From NCBI GenBank assembly GCA_033032175.1, contig CM065321.1:12484501-12548500 (forward strand): a DNA stretch of 64,000 nucleotides, in the 5' to 3' direction. The notes below the pieces were generated by a model. It had not been told where the DNA came from and searched no databases. It saw only the letters and a program-made list of their open reading frames with translations. Positions 35,487 to 47,214 of the stretch are shown in pieces. Numbering within the stretch: the stretch's first letter is position 1; each line of letters begins with the position of its first letter. The DNA is from Saturnia japonica. Lineage: Eukaryota; Arthropoda; Insecta; Lepidoptera; Saturniidae. A program made the position numbers and the translations under genes.

Positions 35487-35649
35487 TTCATTAAGTTGTA
35501 CTAACATGATGGAGCGTAAATAATGCTAATAAAAAGTTTAAATAATGTTTTTTTTTAATCAGGATCAATTTTTTTTCCATCCCATCATCAAAGGTGTCAT
35601 TAATACTATCGTCTGTCTTCATTTTCGGGAGCGGTCTACTAATACCCTG
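35487..35649 (-). repeat. Right terminal inverted repeat of the 5.4 kb element
   Basis: Inverse of 30,203-30,367, ending ACTAATACCCTG before the TA duplication. Confidence 0.88.
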
Positions 35650-36516
35650 TATATTGAATTATATGGACAATGTCTTAGTATTACGTTAGTTTTAAATCCT
35701 AATTTGTGTAGGTTTATGTGCATATAATTCACTAGCTGTGCCTTACGGTTTCACCCGTATTAAATTTATTCGACCAACTCTCTACCGCGCCGCGGCCTCC
35801 CAACAAACCCGTGTAGCATATCGTTGTTCAGTGTTCTCACTTCCCGTACGGTAAGTGCCTAGAGCTCGTCAAATTGCTTGGCATTCATGGTTACTGCTGT
35901 GCAAAAAACTGTTTTGCAAAATTGCAATAAAAGAAATTTCAAATCTGACGGGTATTTCTAGAGATTAGAACGTTCAAACAAACTCTTGAGATTTTGTATT
36001 ATTAGTATGGATCACGTTAAAAGCCTGAAGTAACTTTTGTATTGTAGTTTGCTTTATGAAATATGAAGGTCGCTTATTCCAACACATTTTTGTTGAGTTA
36101 ATGCAATATTGTAATTTGTTTTAAAGAACCAAGCAATTCGTGTGTCTTTAAAACGTATTTTTATGTCTTTAACATACTTAATAGTGGGTACTTAATTATA
36201 AGATATATTATTGTATTTTAATTTCACAAATCAATCTTTAATTATCTCGTTTCTTTTGCAGATTGCATATACCTGTTATATATATAGAAGATGATTTCTT
36301 TTAACTGATATTATTAATAGAGTATTTAGACCGAGAAGGAAAATTAGGAAATAAGTCAATGGAAGCCACCTGCTTTTTAACAGTTCATTATATTGACGTC
36401 ATAATCTGGAAACGATTGAAAATTATTTTAGATTGGTTTTGTAGCATTTACCTATGCAAATTAAGTAAATAGCAAATAGTCCAACTCCTTATTCTCATTA
36501 TGTTAATAAATTGTTA
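35650..36516. repeat. Duplicated segment, copy A right part
   Basis: Continuation of 28,882-30,202 beyond the inserted element; matches 33,065-33,960. A local replacement near 35,902-35,930 is the largest difference. Confidence 0.86.
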
Positions 36517-36554
36517 TTGTCACTATTATTGTTTTAAGTAGTAGGTATAAGCGA

Positions 36555-36775
36555 TTTAATTATTTAAAATCAGGATGACCGGGCTGCGCTCGATTACTTA
36601 CAAAAACAAAAACACTTACCTAAGTAAACTTGGAATGTAAAACAATATACAAATAAAAAGTTTCATCCAAATCGTTAGACCCGATTCCGAGAAACCAATT
36701 ACATATATATGTATATACAGGTACATATATACAAAAATTGCTCACTTAATAGTATTAGATAGATAGATTAGCTTT
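36555..36775 (-). repeat. Family C repeat, minus strand
   Basis: The reverse complement reads ATTAAGTGAGCAATTTTTG, an AT-dinucleotide stretch, TGTAATTGGTTTCTCGGAA and ACGATTTGGATGAAACTTT, the same order as 40,386-40,560. Confidence 0.65.
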
Positions 36776-36807
36776 TTATTAATACTAGGTGCTTTTTAAG
36801 AAAACTA

Positions 36808-37105
36808 CATAGACTATATGAAGCGATGATTGCTTAGTGGTAGAATGTACAAACACTGAATTGATCGACGTAGATTCCAATCTTAGAGCCTGAGTTTTCG
36901 GTGGAAAAAAGATCTTGATGAAACGATAAAATATTATAGGGCATTTTGTAATGTCCGCCTGGCTAAGCAACCTTTTTCAAGTTGAGCATTTTTTTTTAAT
37001 CACCTATAATTGTGATCCGGCATCTGTACTTAAGAGCTTTTAAACTTAGCGTGCTACCATCTTCGGCTATATCGTCACCTAAGATAAGGTGAGATTATTG
37101 TAACG
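36808..37105 (+). repeat. SINE2, tRNA-derived
   Basis: The head GATTGCTTAGTGGTAGAATG and GTAGATTCCAATC look like degenerate A and B boxes. The body runs through GAGCCTGAGTTTTCGGTGG to TCACCTAAGATAAGGTGAGA. Same family as 42,078-42,350. Confidence 0.7.
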
Positions 37106-37109
37106 TGCT

Positions 37110-37620
37110 GTAAAAAATAATAGAAAAAAGGTTGTGTGTGTTAGCTCCGACGCACGACTAGAGTTTACTCCTTACTTGTCTTTGAATATTCAATAGGCAA
37201 AGAGGTGATGTATTGTCTGACCAGTGACTGACCGACCGATCACTCGATCGACTGATTGATTGAGTGGTTAATGATTTATCTAAAAGCAAAATGATGTACA
37301 CATACATGATTTCAAAGTGAAAAATGTGCAATGTACGTTGCGCTTAAAAACGTAACGCTTTCAACAGAAAGCCTTTATAAATGTCACTCCTCATTAAATT
37401 TCTGTATAGGGGGCCTTATATGAAAATCGATTCTTAAGAATTAAACTCCAAAACTATTTCTCGATATTTTTGTACTTATAACTAGGTGTGGTTTTATATA
37501 ATACTGTAAATACGAAGCCGAAAGTAGTCTTACGATAATAATTTTATTTAAGGCAGCCTGTTAATCTCGACATTGTATCAACTTGTATAATACGTACATA
37601 CAGGTGCGTCAGTAAAGCAG
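37110..37620. other. Unrecognised DNA upstream of CPR-5
   Basis: No gene or clear repeat. A short GACTGACCGACCGATCACTCG-like run near 37,225 is simple sequence. Confidence 0.4.
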
Positions 37621-37624
37621 ACAT

Positions 37625-37787
37625 ATTCGACCTTCACTTCTCAATCAATTGTAAAGCTAAATTAAAACAAGTGCCCCGGGCTTAATGCATGTCACCAAGC
37701 CGCGACCGCAGAAGGCGATTTGTGTATAAAAACTGGCACAGGTTCGTATATTGGCACAGTCATACTTCGACACCCAAAACACCGACA
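37625..37787 (+). promoter_or_regulatory. CPR-5 promoter
   Basis: TATAAAA at 37,725-37,731, again 63 nt before the ATG. The upstream module is the most diverged: TCGACCTTCACTTCTCAATC and GTGCCCCGGGCTT are recognisable, while the TTGACA inverted repeat is reduced to TGCATGTCACC. Confidence 0.75.
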
Positions 37788-39286
37788 ATGGCAGCCAAGG
37801 TGAGAGTTCATAGAATGCGTGTATAAGTTCTTTAATTGACGCGCAAAATCCTTTGCTATTTGCTTATAATTACTTTTTTTTTTTTTATATATAAAATTGT
37901 GTCATTTTCGAAAATGCAGTATAATGTCAGTTGGTAAATATTTTAATTGTAAACCCACCATTGAGAGGCAAGTAGGGCACATATAAATTTCTTTGGAGAT
38001 TTCTCTGTACTTGGAGCAGTCTGAGTAGTGGAATACCTCCACCCAACAGAAGATCAAAGTCAAATAACCTAGGTGTTTCTGCGGTGGGTAGGGTTTCCAG
38101 AGTTCTTTGGGATAGAGGGGTTCAAGGTCGTCAACGCGCTTAGTGATACTTATAGTATTACAAGCGTCTATAGGCCACGGTAACCACTAACAAACAGGCG
38201 GGCCGTATGCTTGTATGCCACCTTTGTGGTATAAAAAAACCTAAATATTGTTTACCATTGTATTTTTAATCATATCATTAATTTTTTTATTTCAAACTAA
38301 CGATGTCATATTAGCCTACAGGAACGTCTTTTCCATTAAGTTAACGTAATATCTAAATACAAAAATATTTTTTTCTTTCCATTAAAACTTCCCTTATGTG
38401 TAGGTACCTAATTAAATGATTTTATATACCCCACTAGCCAGCTCTAAAGTCAGCTAGGTAACTAACTATATCTGGAACGAACAAAATGAATAATTATTCG
38501 AAACATAACAACAATTATACATTCTTAATTTAATGACTTATAATAAGTATACTTATATATAAATTATTATTACTTAAATTAGACGCTTCTTATGTGTTAC
38601 TTATGCCGATATAAGAAATTACTATGTATTATGTAGGTATATGCTACGCTGTAAACTGAAAATTATTAAAAACTAAACTAAAACTAAAAACTTTTACTTA
38701 TTGTTTTAGACACAACAAACTATACACAAAATATTATAGCTCTATCCAAAACTTAATCTTGATATTTTTCTTTCAGTTTTTCTTCCTGTTTTCCCTGGCG
38801 GTCGCCGCTGCGGCTGTTCCCGTACTCCCTTACAACAAGGTGGTATACGCTGAGGCTGAAGCGCCTGCCCACTATCAGTTCGAATACTCTGTCCACGACA
38901 ACCAAAGCGGTGACATCAAACAACAGAAAGAAATCCGTGAAGGAGACGCTGTTCACGGCAGCTACTCTCTTGTCCAGCCTGATGGTGTCCACAGAATTGT
39001 CGAATACACATCGGATAAGTTGAATGGGTTCAATGCTGTCGTACACTACGAGGGACAACCCATTGCTGAACCAGCAAAGATCGCCTACGCTGCTGCCCCA
39101 GTAGCAAAGATCGCCTACGCCGCTCCAGTGACTAAAGTCGCCTATGCTACCCCCGTTGCCAAGCTCGCCTACGCAGCTCCTGTTGCCAATCTAGCCTACG
39201 CTGCCCCCGTTGCTAAGATAGCCTACAACGCTGCCCCACTAAACCACGTCACCTTCTCTTCTCCGGCCATCTCCTACCACCATTAA
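37788..39286 (+). CDS. RR-2 cuticle protein, CPR-5
   Basis: Exon 1 37,788-37,799 (MAAK), intron 37,800-38,776 (977 bp, longest of the five), exon 2 38,777-39,286; 173 aa. Signal peptide FFFLFSLAVAAAA then VPVLPY. R&R domain about 36-93 with [26 protein letters not shown] and [19 protein letters not shown]. The tail is an extended series of PVAKxAYAAP repeats ([20 protein letters not shown], then LAYAAPVANLAYAAPVAKI), more regular than in the others, ending [14 protein letters not shown] at 39,411. The intron contains a family G repeat at 37,960-38,215. It is the most diverged member, consistent with an older split. Confidence 0.95.
37960..38215 (+). repeat. Family G repeat in CPR-5 intron
   Basis: GAGAGGCAAGTAGGGCAC ... 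GGGGTTCAAGGTCGTCAACG ... GGCGGGCCGTATGCTTG. Its inverted partner lies downstream of the gene at 39,815-40,080. Confidence 0.7.
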
Positions 39287-39289
39287 ATT

Positions 39290-39810
39290 ATTAGCGTTAT
39301 TTAAGTTGTGATGTGATATTGTTGGATAAATTATTTTATTAATAACCTACGATTTTTTTTAACAAACAATTGACTTCCTTGATCTTTACTCTATGTATCA
39401 CTAAATAGGGAATAAAAGCGATTACCTGATCTAAAAAATCAAAATAATTGATATGAACCATCTAATGCGGTGGGTCAGACCAATTGTTGGACCCAATGTT
39501 GGCGGATGTTGGCGTGGCGACGCTTTGACCAACGATGGCGGTGTGGAACCGAAATCGTTTTTTTTTAATAGACATACTATATCATTTCAAAGTTTCATGT
39601 TAAATTATGGATAGATTAAAAGCGATTGATTGGGATCGCGACCACCATACACATAGTAATAAAATAAACATCTTCTCTGTGATATTCTTTTGGGTGCTGG
39701 CACAGACAGTCAATCAGTCACACACAAAAAAACTTTTAATTTTTATTTACTAAGATTTTATACATCTGCTGTGCGTCTCGTGAAAGGCAAGTTTTTTTTA
39801 AACTAAGGTG
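39290..39810. other. CPR-5 3' flank, nothing else recognised
   Basis: Non-coding. Contains the AATAAA at 39,411 and a GATGTTGGCGTGGCGACG stretch near 39,505 of unknown nature. Confidence 0.4.
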
Positions 39811-39814
39811 GTAA

Positions 39815-40080
39815 ATCAGCGCACTGCCCGGTGGTAACCGGTTACCGTAGCTTATGGACGTTTGTAATACCTTAGGTATCACTAGGGTGTTGCCGACTTT
39901 GAACCCCCCTGCCCCAATGAGCTCTGGAAACCTTCTTCGTCAAAAGAACGCAACACAAGGTTATTTGGCTGCGACCTTATGTAGGGTGTAGGTATTCCAC
40001 CAGTCGGATTGCACCAAGTAAAGAGAAATCAAACAGATTTCTCTATGCTCTTCCTCTCTTATAACATCATGTTACTAAAC
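39815..40080 (-). repeat. Family G repeat, minus strand
   Basis: The reverse complement carries GGTTCAAAGTCGGCAACAC and the ACCTACACCCTACATAAGG region, in the same order as the copy in the CPR-5 intron. Confidence 0.65.
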
Positions 40081-40089
40081 GAATAATAA

Positions 40090-40380
40090 GCGAATAGATA
40101 TATGTACGGTCAACTTCATATCAATATCGTAACTAGTGGGAGGCTTGTATGGAGGGTTGCGGGGGGTTGTAGTCGGTGGACCGCGCCTGAATTATTCATA
40201 CAGCCGCATAGTGATTTCATCTCATTGAATGGCTCTACCGGCGGTCGTGATTACGACAGCGATACGTCCAAATGGCCACGTCTATCATATCTGTATATAA
40301 CACGGCTTGTCAACTATACCAACGTAAAATTTACAAATATTACAGGGCATCGTATTTTTGTGTGTTAAATAAGAACTAAG
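40090..40380. other. Unrecognised stretch with a short open frame
   Basis: An 88-codon open frame (40,102-40,368) has no recognised motif and lies between repeats. It is probably chance or repeat-derived. Confidence 0.3.
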
Positions 40381-40385
40381 GATCT

Positions 40386-40408
40386 TATTATATTAAGTGA
40401 ACAATTCT

Positions 40409-40446
<38 letters not shown>

Positions 40447-40560
40447 ATTGATTTCTCGGAAACGGCTCCAACGATTTCGATGAAACTTTGCATTTAGATA
40501 ATGTTTTACATTCTAAGCTTACCTAATCAGGTGTTTTTCGTTATTTTTTTGTTTATAAGA
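40386..40560 (+). repeat. Family C repeat containing a (TA)n microsatellite
   Basis: ATATTAAGTGAACAATTC, then a pure TA run at 40,411-40,443, then TGTAATTGATTTCTCGGAA. The TA run sits where other family C copies have a mixed AT-dinucleotide stretch, so it expanded from within the repeat. Confidence 0.7.
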
Positions 40561-40727
40561 CACCGAGCACAGCTCTGTCGCCCAGATATTGTAAAATAAA
40601 CACAGTAAATTTTTTTTACATAAATAACGTGACAGTTGATTCCTATAAACATTTTTTAATTATTATTATTGGTAAGATTGATGCCCGATGTACCTCTTGG
40701 GTTTTTCAATAAATTTTCATCTATACC

Positions 40728-40995
40728 AATGCTATAAAGAGGAGAGATGTGATTTTTTGTTTGTTTGTAATGGATATACTCAAAAACTAAACGACCGATT
40801 TTAAAAATTGTTTCACCAATATAAAGCTACAGCATCAGTGAGTAACATAGGCTATAATTTAATTTGAAAATTTATTTATTCCTCATAACAATGTCGATAG
40901 TTTTACACAAAGTATAGAAAATTGCCTACACGGGTGCGTTGGCGATTTCTGTCGTATAAAATTAACAAGGGTGAAACCGTGGGGCACAGCTATAA
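40728..40995 (+). repeat. Family B repeat, near full length
   Basis: AATGCTATAAAGAGGAGAG head, CTCAAAAACTAAACGACCG, and ACACGGGTGCGTTGGCG ... GGGTGAAACCGTGGGGCACA tail. Confidence 0.6.
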
Positions 40996-40999
40996 ATAA

Positions 41000-42070
41000 T
41001 ATAGTTATACCGGGGCATATTCAGTTCGTAGCTCGTCCATTGTAGTTTTAGAGATGTAATATTTTATCCAAACTATATTAACATTATAAATGCGAAAATA
41101 AATATGTCGGACACATATTTTAAACCAAATCGCTGTACCCATTGCATTGAAATAGTAGATAGATGTAGCCTGGGATCTGGAGAATTAATTGTTTACTTTA
41201 TTGAAGACGTTTTAATTTCTACGTAGTATTTTATTACTATGGTGACAGAGAGGTTCAAAACGTAGCGGGCAGGTAAAAATGAGGAGATTGGTTTTTATCT
41301 GTGCAGAGCGGCGGCAAATTGAATGTAAAGTTGATTTCCCGGTGGACCCACGACCGCATAATTCCCCACAAATTAAGCCGATACGATTTCGCTTGTTACC
41401 AATGTAAATATTTTTGACAAATGCTTCCCTTTATTAAAATCGATAGGTCCTAAGTATATAAAACGTAGTAATAATCCGTTCACCACTTTAAAATGAAAAA
41501 GTTGGTAGTTATATCTATGTACTTTATTGATATTCGTAGAAACAATGCAATAACGATCATAGCATTATTAATTCTTAAATTGTTTCTAATCAGTCTCCAT
41601 AATGTGTTAACATGTCATAATTATCTATAACTAAGCTTAGGTATACCTATGTATGTGGTATGTCTCACTTCAATCAAGATTTAATATACTTAATATTTTA
41701 ATGACAATTAAATTCATTACATTCCTAACATATCTTCCTTTTCCCTCCCTCTAAGTCTCTGAAATCTAAAGCTTTAGATTCGAATAAATATAAAAGAGAT
41801 TTAAAAATTACTTTGCCAATGAAATTTCACTTCTGACCTGTGTACTTTGTACGCACGCACTTTTTTGGTTTCACTTTCATTCAATAAAATATTAAGTATT
41901 ATCGTTTTAAGAAACGCGTTCTTCTGTTATTCACGCGAGAGAAGCCGCGAGCGCTGCTACTAAATTATAATGTAGGAAGTATGTGCTTCATTAGAAGCAC
42001 AGGATTCAGTTTAGTACTTATATGATTTGTTAAATCAGTATAAGTAGAAAACATTAAATATTACATAGAA
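41000..42070. other. Unrecognised gene-free DNA
   Basis: AT-rich; no open frame, RNA or clear repeat was identified. Confidence 0.4.
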
Positions 42071-42077
42071 CAATTCA

Positions 42078-42350
42078 AATGATGGCTCAGTTGGTAGCGT
42101 GTACGGACTTCGCATCGCTCGACGTGAGTTCGAATACCTACATTGAGCCTGAGCTTTCGGTGAAAGAAAAAATCGTGATGAAACCATAGCATTTCTAATG
42201 CTCTACCGGCTAGCCACCATCCTCAAGTTGAAAATCTGTCTCCAAAAAGCAATGGATGTGTTCCGGTAGCTGCACTTGAAAGCCAATCCTCCCACTAGGT
42301 TTAGCTTATTAGTTTGGGCCACATCGTCACTAAGCATTAAGTGAGTTGTG
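42078..42350 (+). repeat. SINE2, tRNA-derived, with the best preserved head
   Basis: The head GATGGCTCAGTTGGTAGCGT (box A) and GTGAGTTCGAATACC (box B) resemble a lysine-type tRNA. The body includes GAGCCTGAGCTTTCGGTG, a CTACCGGCTAGCCACCATC block and TCACTAAGCATTAAGTGAG. It cannot be a functional tRNA because the 3' half does not pair with the 5' acceptor. Confidence 0.75.
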
Positions 42351-42359
42351 ACTAAACGC

Positions 42360-43960
42360 TATTAGCCTATAAAGAGTTTAAAATACACAGTACAATTTTT
42401 CCTATAGCAAAAGGCCCAAAAGTCTCTAAGTCCACATAGACACTTTTTGATCTGATAAGCAACACCCATTGGCGTAGCTAGCGAATTTTCCTTTCAACCA
42501 GCCAGGTCATCATCCACTGTATGACAATTATTTTTTTCTTAAGATGAAAAGAATTAAAACTGTATATTCTTTCAACACTGTCGATTTTTCGACACTACAA
42601 ATTACAACACTTTTCGATGTTTTCTATGTAATTAAAACTAGCCCAGTTAGAATTCCCATATCAAAGAAAGTAACAAATTGTTTTGTAAATAAATTAAAGA
42701 ACGTACATTCCTATAGCTATAATTAAAGGAACTACTATGGATCTTGGCACCCATTTGATCTCAGCTCTTTTATCGGTGACAACGATTACCCCGAACGTCG
42801 ATTCTACCGAACTTGGCCCCTTTTTCACATTTATTTTTGTTTGGATATCATTACTTTGAATAACTGCATAACGCCACCTATTGGTGAGTAGATAAAAACA
42901 TAGATATAGTTGGTCATTTTGGATATAACTTGGCACAACGCCATCTTTTGACGAGAGGATGTGATTATATTATAATTGTATTTTTTCCTTCGGATTCTTG
43001 GTATATGGTTAAGGATCTACCTTGATGCCAAATTTCAAGTTTCTGAGGCCCCTAGAAGTAGTTTAGGTTTTTGATCAGTAATAGAATGCTACTTTTTAGA
43101 CACAATAATAATTTCAGGGTATCCTGGTTTTTTTATTCGTAAAATTTAGGATTCTAGGTGTTCAAAGATGGTTTATTAAACATTCAAAATTTCAAGTGTG
43201 TAGGTCGAATAGCTTTTCACTTATGGAGGGGTCGAAAGTAGCTCGAAATGGTTCGTGTACAATATACAAGACGTAACAGGAATAACGCACACCCTCAAAT
43301 ACCCTAATTAGAACAATCAGTTATAATCATAATATCGAGAAAACAAATTTAATTATATGTGTTTTGATATTTTTTATTTATGAAATTAGTTATACTCATT
43401 GTGGACGAGTAGTATAGTCACTTTACAAATCTACGTAAACAATATGTAGGTATAGTACGCAATTATCGGCGCGGCATCGAAAACTCCCTACAAATGAAAT
43501 ACGCGTAAATCGTACATAAAATAATAACGAGTACTGAGTTGTTTATCTTTAATAGATAAGTTAGATGCACTTTATTGCTCGTTTGCGTAATGGTTGTAGC
43601 GACATCTCTCGCCACAACTGACGCATCGACGCAACTACGTAGCGACACATAGCGACATCTATCGAACCACATAAGACGCATCCTACTATCCTACATCGGC
43701 TAAGGCTAACAGTGTAGTCAGTTCCAAAAAAAAAAAAAATCTACAACAGTCGGGGCAGCTGCCTGCCAGACATAGCACCCGTCTGGCCGGAGGATCCTTC
43801 CTTTTCTATGGCGGATGAGGAACTTTACTCTCTGTTCCTCACCTCCGCTAAAGTTGTCTTATTTTACTTAAAACACTAGTGTCAATTTTCACTTTTTGGA
43901 AGGTGGGCATTATCCTAATATTTCGTTATTTGGCACTTGTTATAGCGTTAAAGTACACTA
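42360..43960. other. Gene-free stretch with small repeat fragments
   Basis: Family E 3' end at 43,690-43,737. A possible retroelement piece lies at 42,870-43,250 (CAACGCCATCTTTTGACGAG, AATTTCAAGTTTCTGAGG). 43,595-43,670 has repeated GCGACATCT motifs. A GC-richer TE-like piece is at 43,745-43,860. No gene supported. Confidence 0.4.
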
Positions 43961-43965
43961 ACGAT

Positions 43966-44655
43966 TTAATACGTCCCCACAAAATAAAAGTCAAGAGGCG
44001 TCAAGTCAGCTGATCTCGGAGGCCACTGGACGGGTCCGCAGCGACCGATCCAGCGCTCTCCATACTCACCATCACGATGATGTCGAACACTCCACGTAAA
44101 ATGCGCAGGGGCATGTTGGTAGAATACCTCTCGTAAATTGACAATAGCTATCTCTTCTAGCAGCGTCGCGTCGGTAGTCTCTTGCAAAAACAGTAAATAT
44201 GATGCTCCTGTTAATCTCTCTAAGAACACAGGTCGCAGTACGTATGTTCCGATGACATCCGCCCAAACGTTAACCGAGAAAGGATGCTGGAATGAGTCCA
44301 CTCTTATTTGTAAGAATTTTTTTTTCACAAATTTTCCTGCACCGCAAATTCCTATTATGTTGGTTGTACATTCCCACAAATTTAAATAATGTTAAATAAC
44401 TTTCGTTGATCCAAATAATATTTCGTTGCCAATTTTAAAATAACCACCGGCTGAACTCCAACCTTAGTACGTAATCACGTAAAGTCAACTCCTGACAACG
44501 TCTCATGTGAAATGGAAGCTCACCGACACCACGAAGCGTTCGGCCACACGTACATGTGACTGATGTCAAAATGTGGCGCTGCTTCTCGGGTATGCTATGG
44601 GGATTCTCGTCAAAATAATTGAGTATTTCGTTAAGATGACTACGTATGCCCACAT
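43966..44655 (-). pseudogene. DUF4817-type transposase fossil, second copy
   Basis: Minus-strand blocks: HMRRCQELTLRDYVLRLEF, then in another frame FSVNVWADVIGTYVLRPVFL, RLTGASYLLFLQE, FYQHAPAHFTWSVRHH (Asp-Gly of the usual QHDGAPAH has been lost) and RWIGRCGPVQWPPRS, ADLTPLDFY with the third Asp kept. Frameshifted and truncated at the N-terminus. Same family as 33,968-35,050 but on the other strand and diverged. Confidence 0.83.
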
Positions 44656-44659
44656 TGTC

Positions 44660-46390
44660 TCCCCCGGTCCATGGCCGTGTTCGGTTGAAAAGAACCGTGG
44701 TCTCGGAGCCGCTGAGTTGCGACTAACATAGTCCGCAGGTCTACGCTGGTACTATGCCTATTATTAAATGTTCTTCAAGCTAGTGCCACATTGTTTCTAC
44801 ACTATGCCAAAGTTCTCACTTTTCGGTGTATTGAATGTTAGTATATATATCGAAAAGACATCGCAGCCGAAAGTTATCCAAATATTTCCAAAAACACGCT
44901 CTCACTGATAAGGCCGACGCGGCGCAAGCGGCATGACTAGATTTAAGTTCGACTAGCTCGCTTGCACCGGTCTTATCAGCTGATGACAATTGACACCGTT
45001 CGCTGAGTTTTTATTTTTATTGTTGTAAAAACTTTATTTTCCTTGTAATAAAGTTCATTCTTAAATCTATTTGTGAAATAACATTTTTCGTTTCCAATTA
45101 CATTGAAAAAAACTCCTTAGTTTTTGGATTTATGTTTCATTTTCGTTTGTTTCGACTGTTCGACGAGAGGTTGATTAATTTACTTCTTTTTGAGTATTTT
45201 TCTGATAAAAAATTACCTATATTAAAAATAGCTGAAATCGATTCAGTAGCCGACTAACCGATTCTGAACAAACTGTTTTCTCAGTGTGCGTTTATTATGT
45301 TACATGTTGTATACACTGGCCCGTGTCGCCCGTTCCGAATTTAGAAGACACTTATTTATCTTTCGGTGATAAATAAACAAGTAATCGTGAAAGTTCATTT
45401 TACAACGGATTCGGAATTAATACAAACGAAAAGTAAAGACAGAGATAGACGTGTAGAATTAATATACTTACGAATAAAAAAATCCTAATATATCTTTATA
45501 ATATGTAGACGCGTATACTAATATCACAATCTTTTCATTGGTACTATTTCAAATACAGAACATCAAACAAATGCGCTGATAGGCTTAACTTATATACAAC
45601 CTGAATTACCTACCACTTTTTAAATCAATGCCGAAATGCCGTTTCGAATATCTGTAAATTGATATGTGGCCTATCAATATTTGAAGTGGCAAAATGGTTA
45701 TTGAATTATGTACATCATTGTTTAATCTATAAGACGACGAACCAAAAACCAAAATTCGGTATTTTGGTTAGTTAATATAGCTTTTAAATTTTTCTTCCTA
45801 CCCTTTGTAAACACTCTGTGCACACCGATGTTACTTACCTAATTATTTTTGTGCTGTTATGTATCTTATATTTATGTGTTATATTTATTTAGCTGTACAA
45901 TTACGGAACCCTCGGTTTGCGAGTTATAATCGCAATTGGCCGGTTTATTTTTAAATAGAAAAGGATTTTAGGTCTATACACCGAAGTTTCACTTTGTTCT
46001 CAAAGTCTGACAAGAATATAATTATCACGTTCAATAATTTTCAAAATTCGGACTTAGGGGACTTCTGCGAGTCCTGCCAATAATGTTTGCATGATATAAG
46101 ATAAAGAAATGAATAATATACTATTATTATAAGTTACTATTAGTACTGGCTACCGTTATAGATAAATACGAAAGCAAACCTACAAATGTCGCCAAGGGGT
46201 GTCCGTTGTAGTTACTTCAAGGGCATTGCAAAACCTGGGAGTCTGCAATAGAACATTGTCCGCAATCCTCTTACAGCCCAAAATTAATGAAGTCCCGCAC
46301 AGCAGACGCGGCTTATGGTGAGGGTGTTAGATTCCATTTACATTCGACGTCAACGACACGATTTATCGGATCGATCTGAACGAGACTTGA
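44660..46390. other. Unrecognised gene-free DNA
   Basis: 44,660-45,010 could be the 5' end of the transposon fossil. The rest is AT-rich with no feature I can support. Confidence 0.4.
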
Positions 46391-46394
46391 GATA

Positions 46395-47083
46395 TACGAT
46401 ATCTACATTAATAAATCTGTAGTTCGGTTTGTACGTGTATTTTCCCAATTTCCTAATAGACATCCTATATAAAGGGCAGGATCACGAATATAACGTAAAA
46501 AAAAATTGTTGTCGGTCTGCTTACATGTTATGCTCTGCTTATACTTTTATATATATAATAGTCAATAATACTTTTGGGAATTGTGAAAAAAGAATTACGA
46601 AAAGAAACATTTTTATTAATTATCAACCTATTTTAATGAAATTTTTTACAAGATAAAATATATATCATTCCATAATTGATTGGCTATAATAATTGTAAAT
46701 AATACTTTTAGAAGTCATACAAAAAAATATAAATTTTCAAGCGATTTTTTGATTTTATACACGGGATTTATAAATCACTCCTCAGTTGATTAGTATGTAA
46801 ATTGTCAATAATATGAGTAAAAATTAAATTAAAGGATAAAACTAACAAACCGCACAAATAACGCTTGCCGATCCGCGGGGTCTTCGCTAGTATCATATTA
46901 TCTTTGTCTTGTGTGAGCCTGTTAGTGATCGTATAACTTTCGAACGACTTGGTCAATTGAACTCATATTCACATAATATATATTATTTGTTTTATCGAGA
47001 CATAAGGTACGACACGTGGCATTGTGGTCGGGCATTAATTATCGGAAAGGGCAGAACGACGTCTGCCGAGCCAGCTAGTAGCT
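46395..47083 (-). repeat. Family C/D repeat remains
   Basis: 46,900-47,083 on the minus strand matches family D (CTAGCTGGCTCGGCAGACG, TTCTGCCCTTTCCGATAAT, GTCTCGATAAAACAAATAAT). The preceding 46,395-46,900 is related AT-rich repeat sequence. Its open frames are repeat-derived. Confidence 0.5.
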
Positions 47084-47214
47084 AAATAAATTATTTAAAA
47101 AGGTTCATAAAAACTGCATTATTTTCTGTGTACAATAATTTATTATAAGTTTAACTTCTCATCGGTATACATTAAGAAGATTGAATAATTAAAGTTATTA
47201 TGATTTTTAAGAGA

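Larger units (their letters stand above)
30203..35649. mobile_element. 5.4 kb composite element with ~165 bp terminal inverted repeats at a TA site
   Basis: The left end 30,203-30,367 (CAGGGTATTAGTAGACCGCT...) is the inverse of 35,487-35,649 (...AGCGGTCTACTAATACCCTG). TA flanks both ends (30,201-30,202 and 35,650-35,651). The homologous segment at 33,057-33,070 is unoccupied and reads straight across with a single TA, proving the borders. A TA target and CAGGG ends fit the IS630/Tc1/mariner superfamily. Inside are a Tc1 transposase pseudogene, an unoccupied copy of the flanking DNA, and a DUF4817-type transposase fossil, so it is a nest rather than one simple transposon. Confidence 0.85.

Noticed and set aside
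42078..42150. Possible lysine tRNA gene
   Set aside because: Good boxes, but no acceptor stem, and the SINE2 body follows directly.
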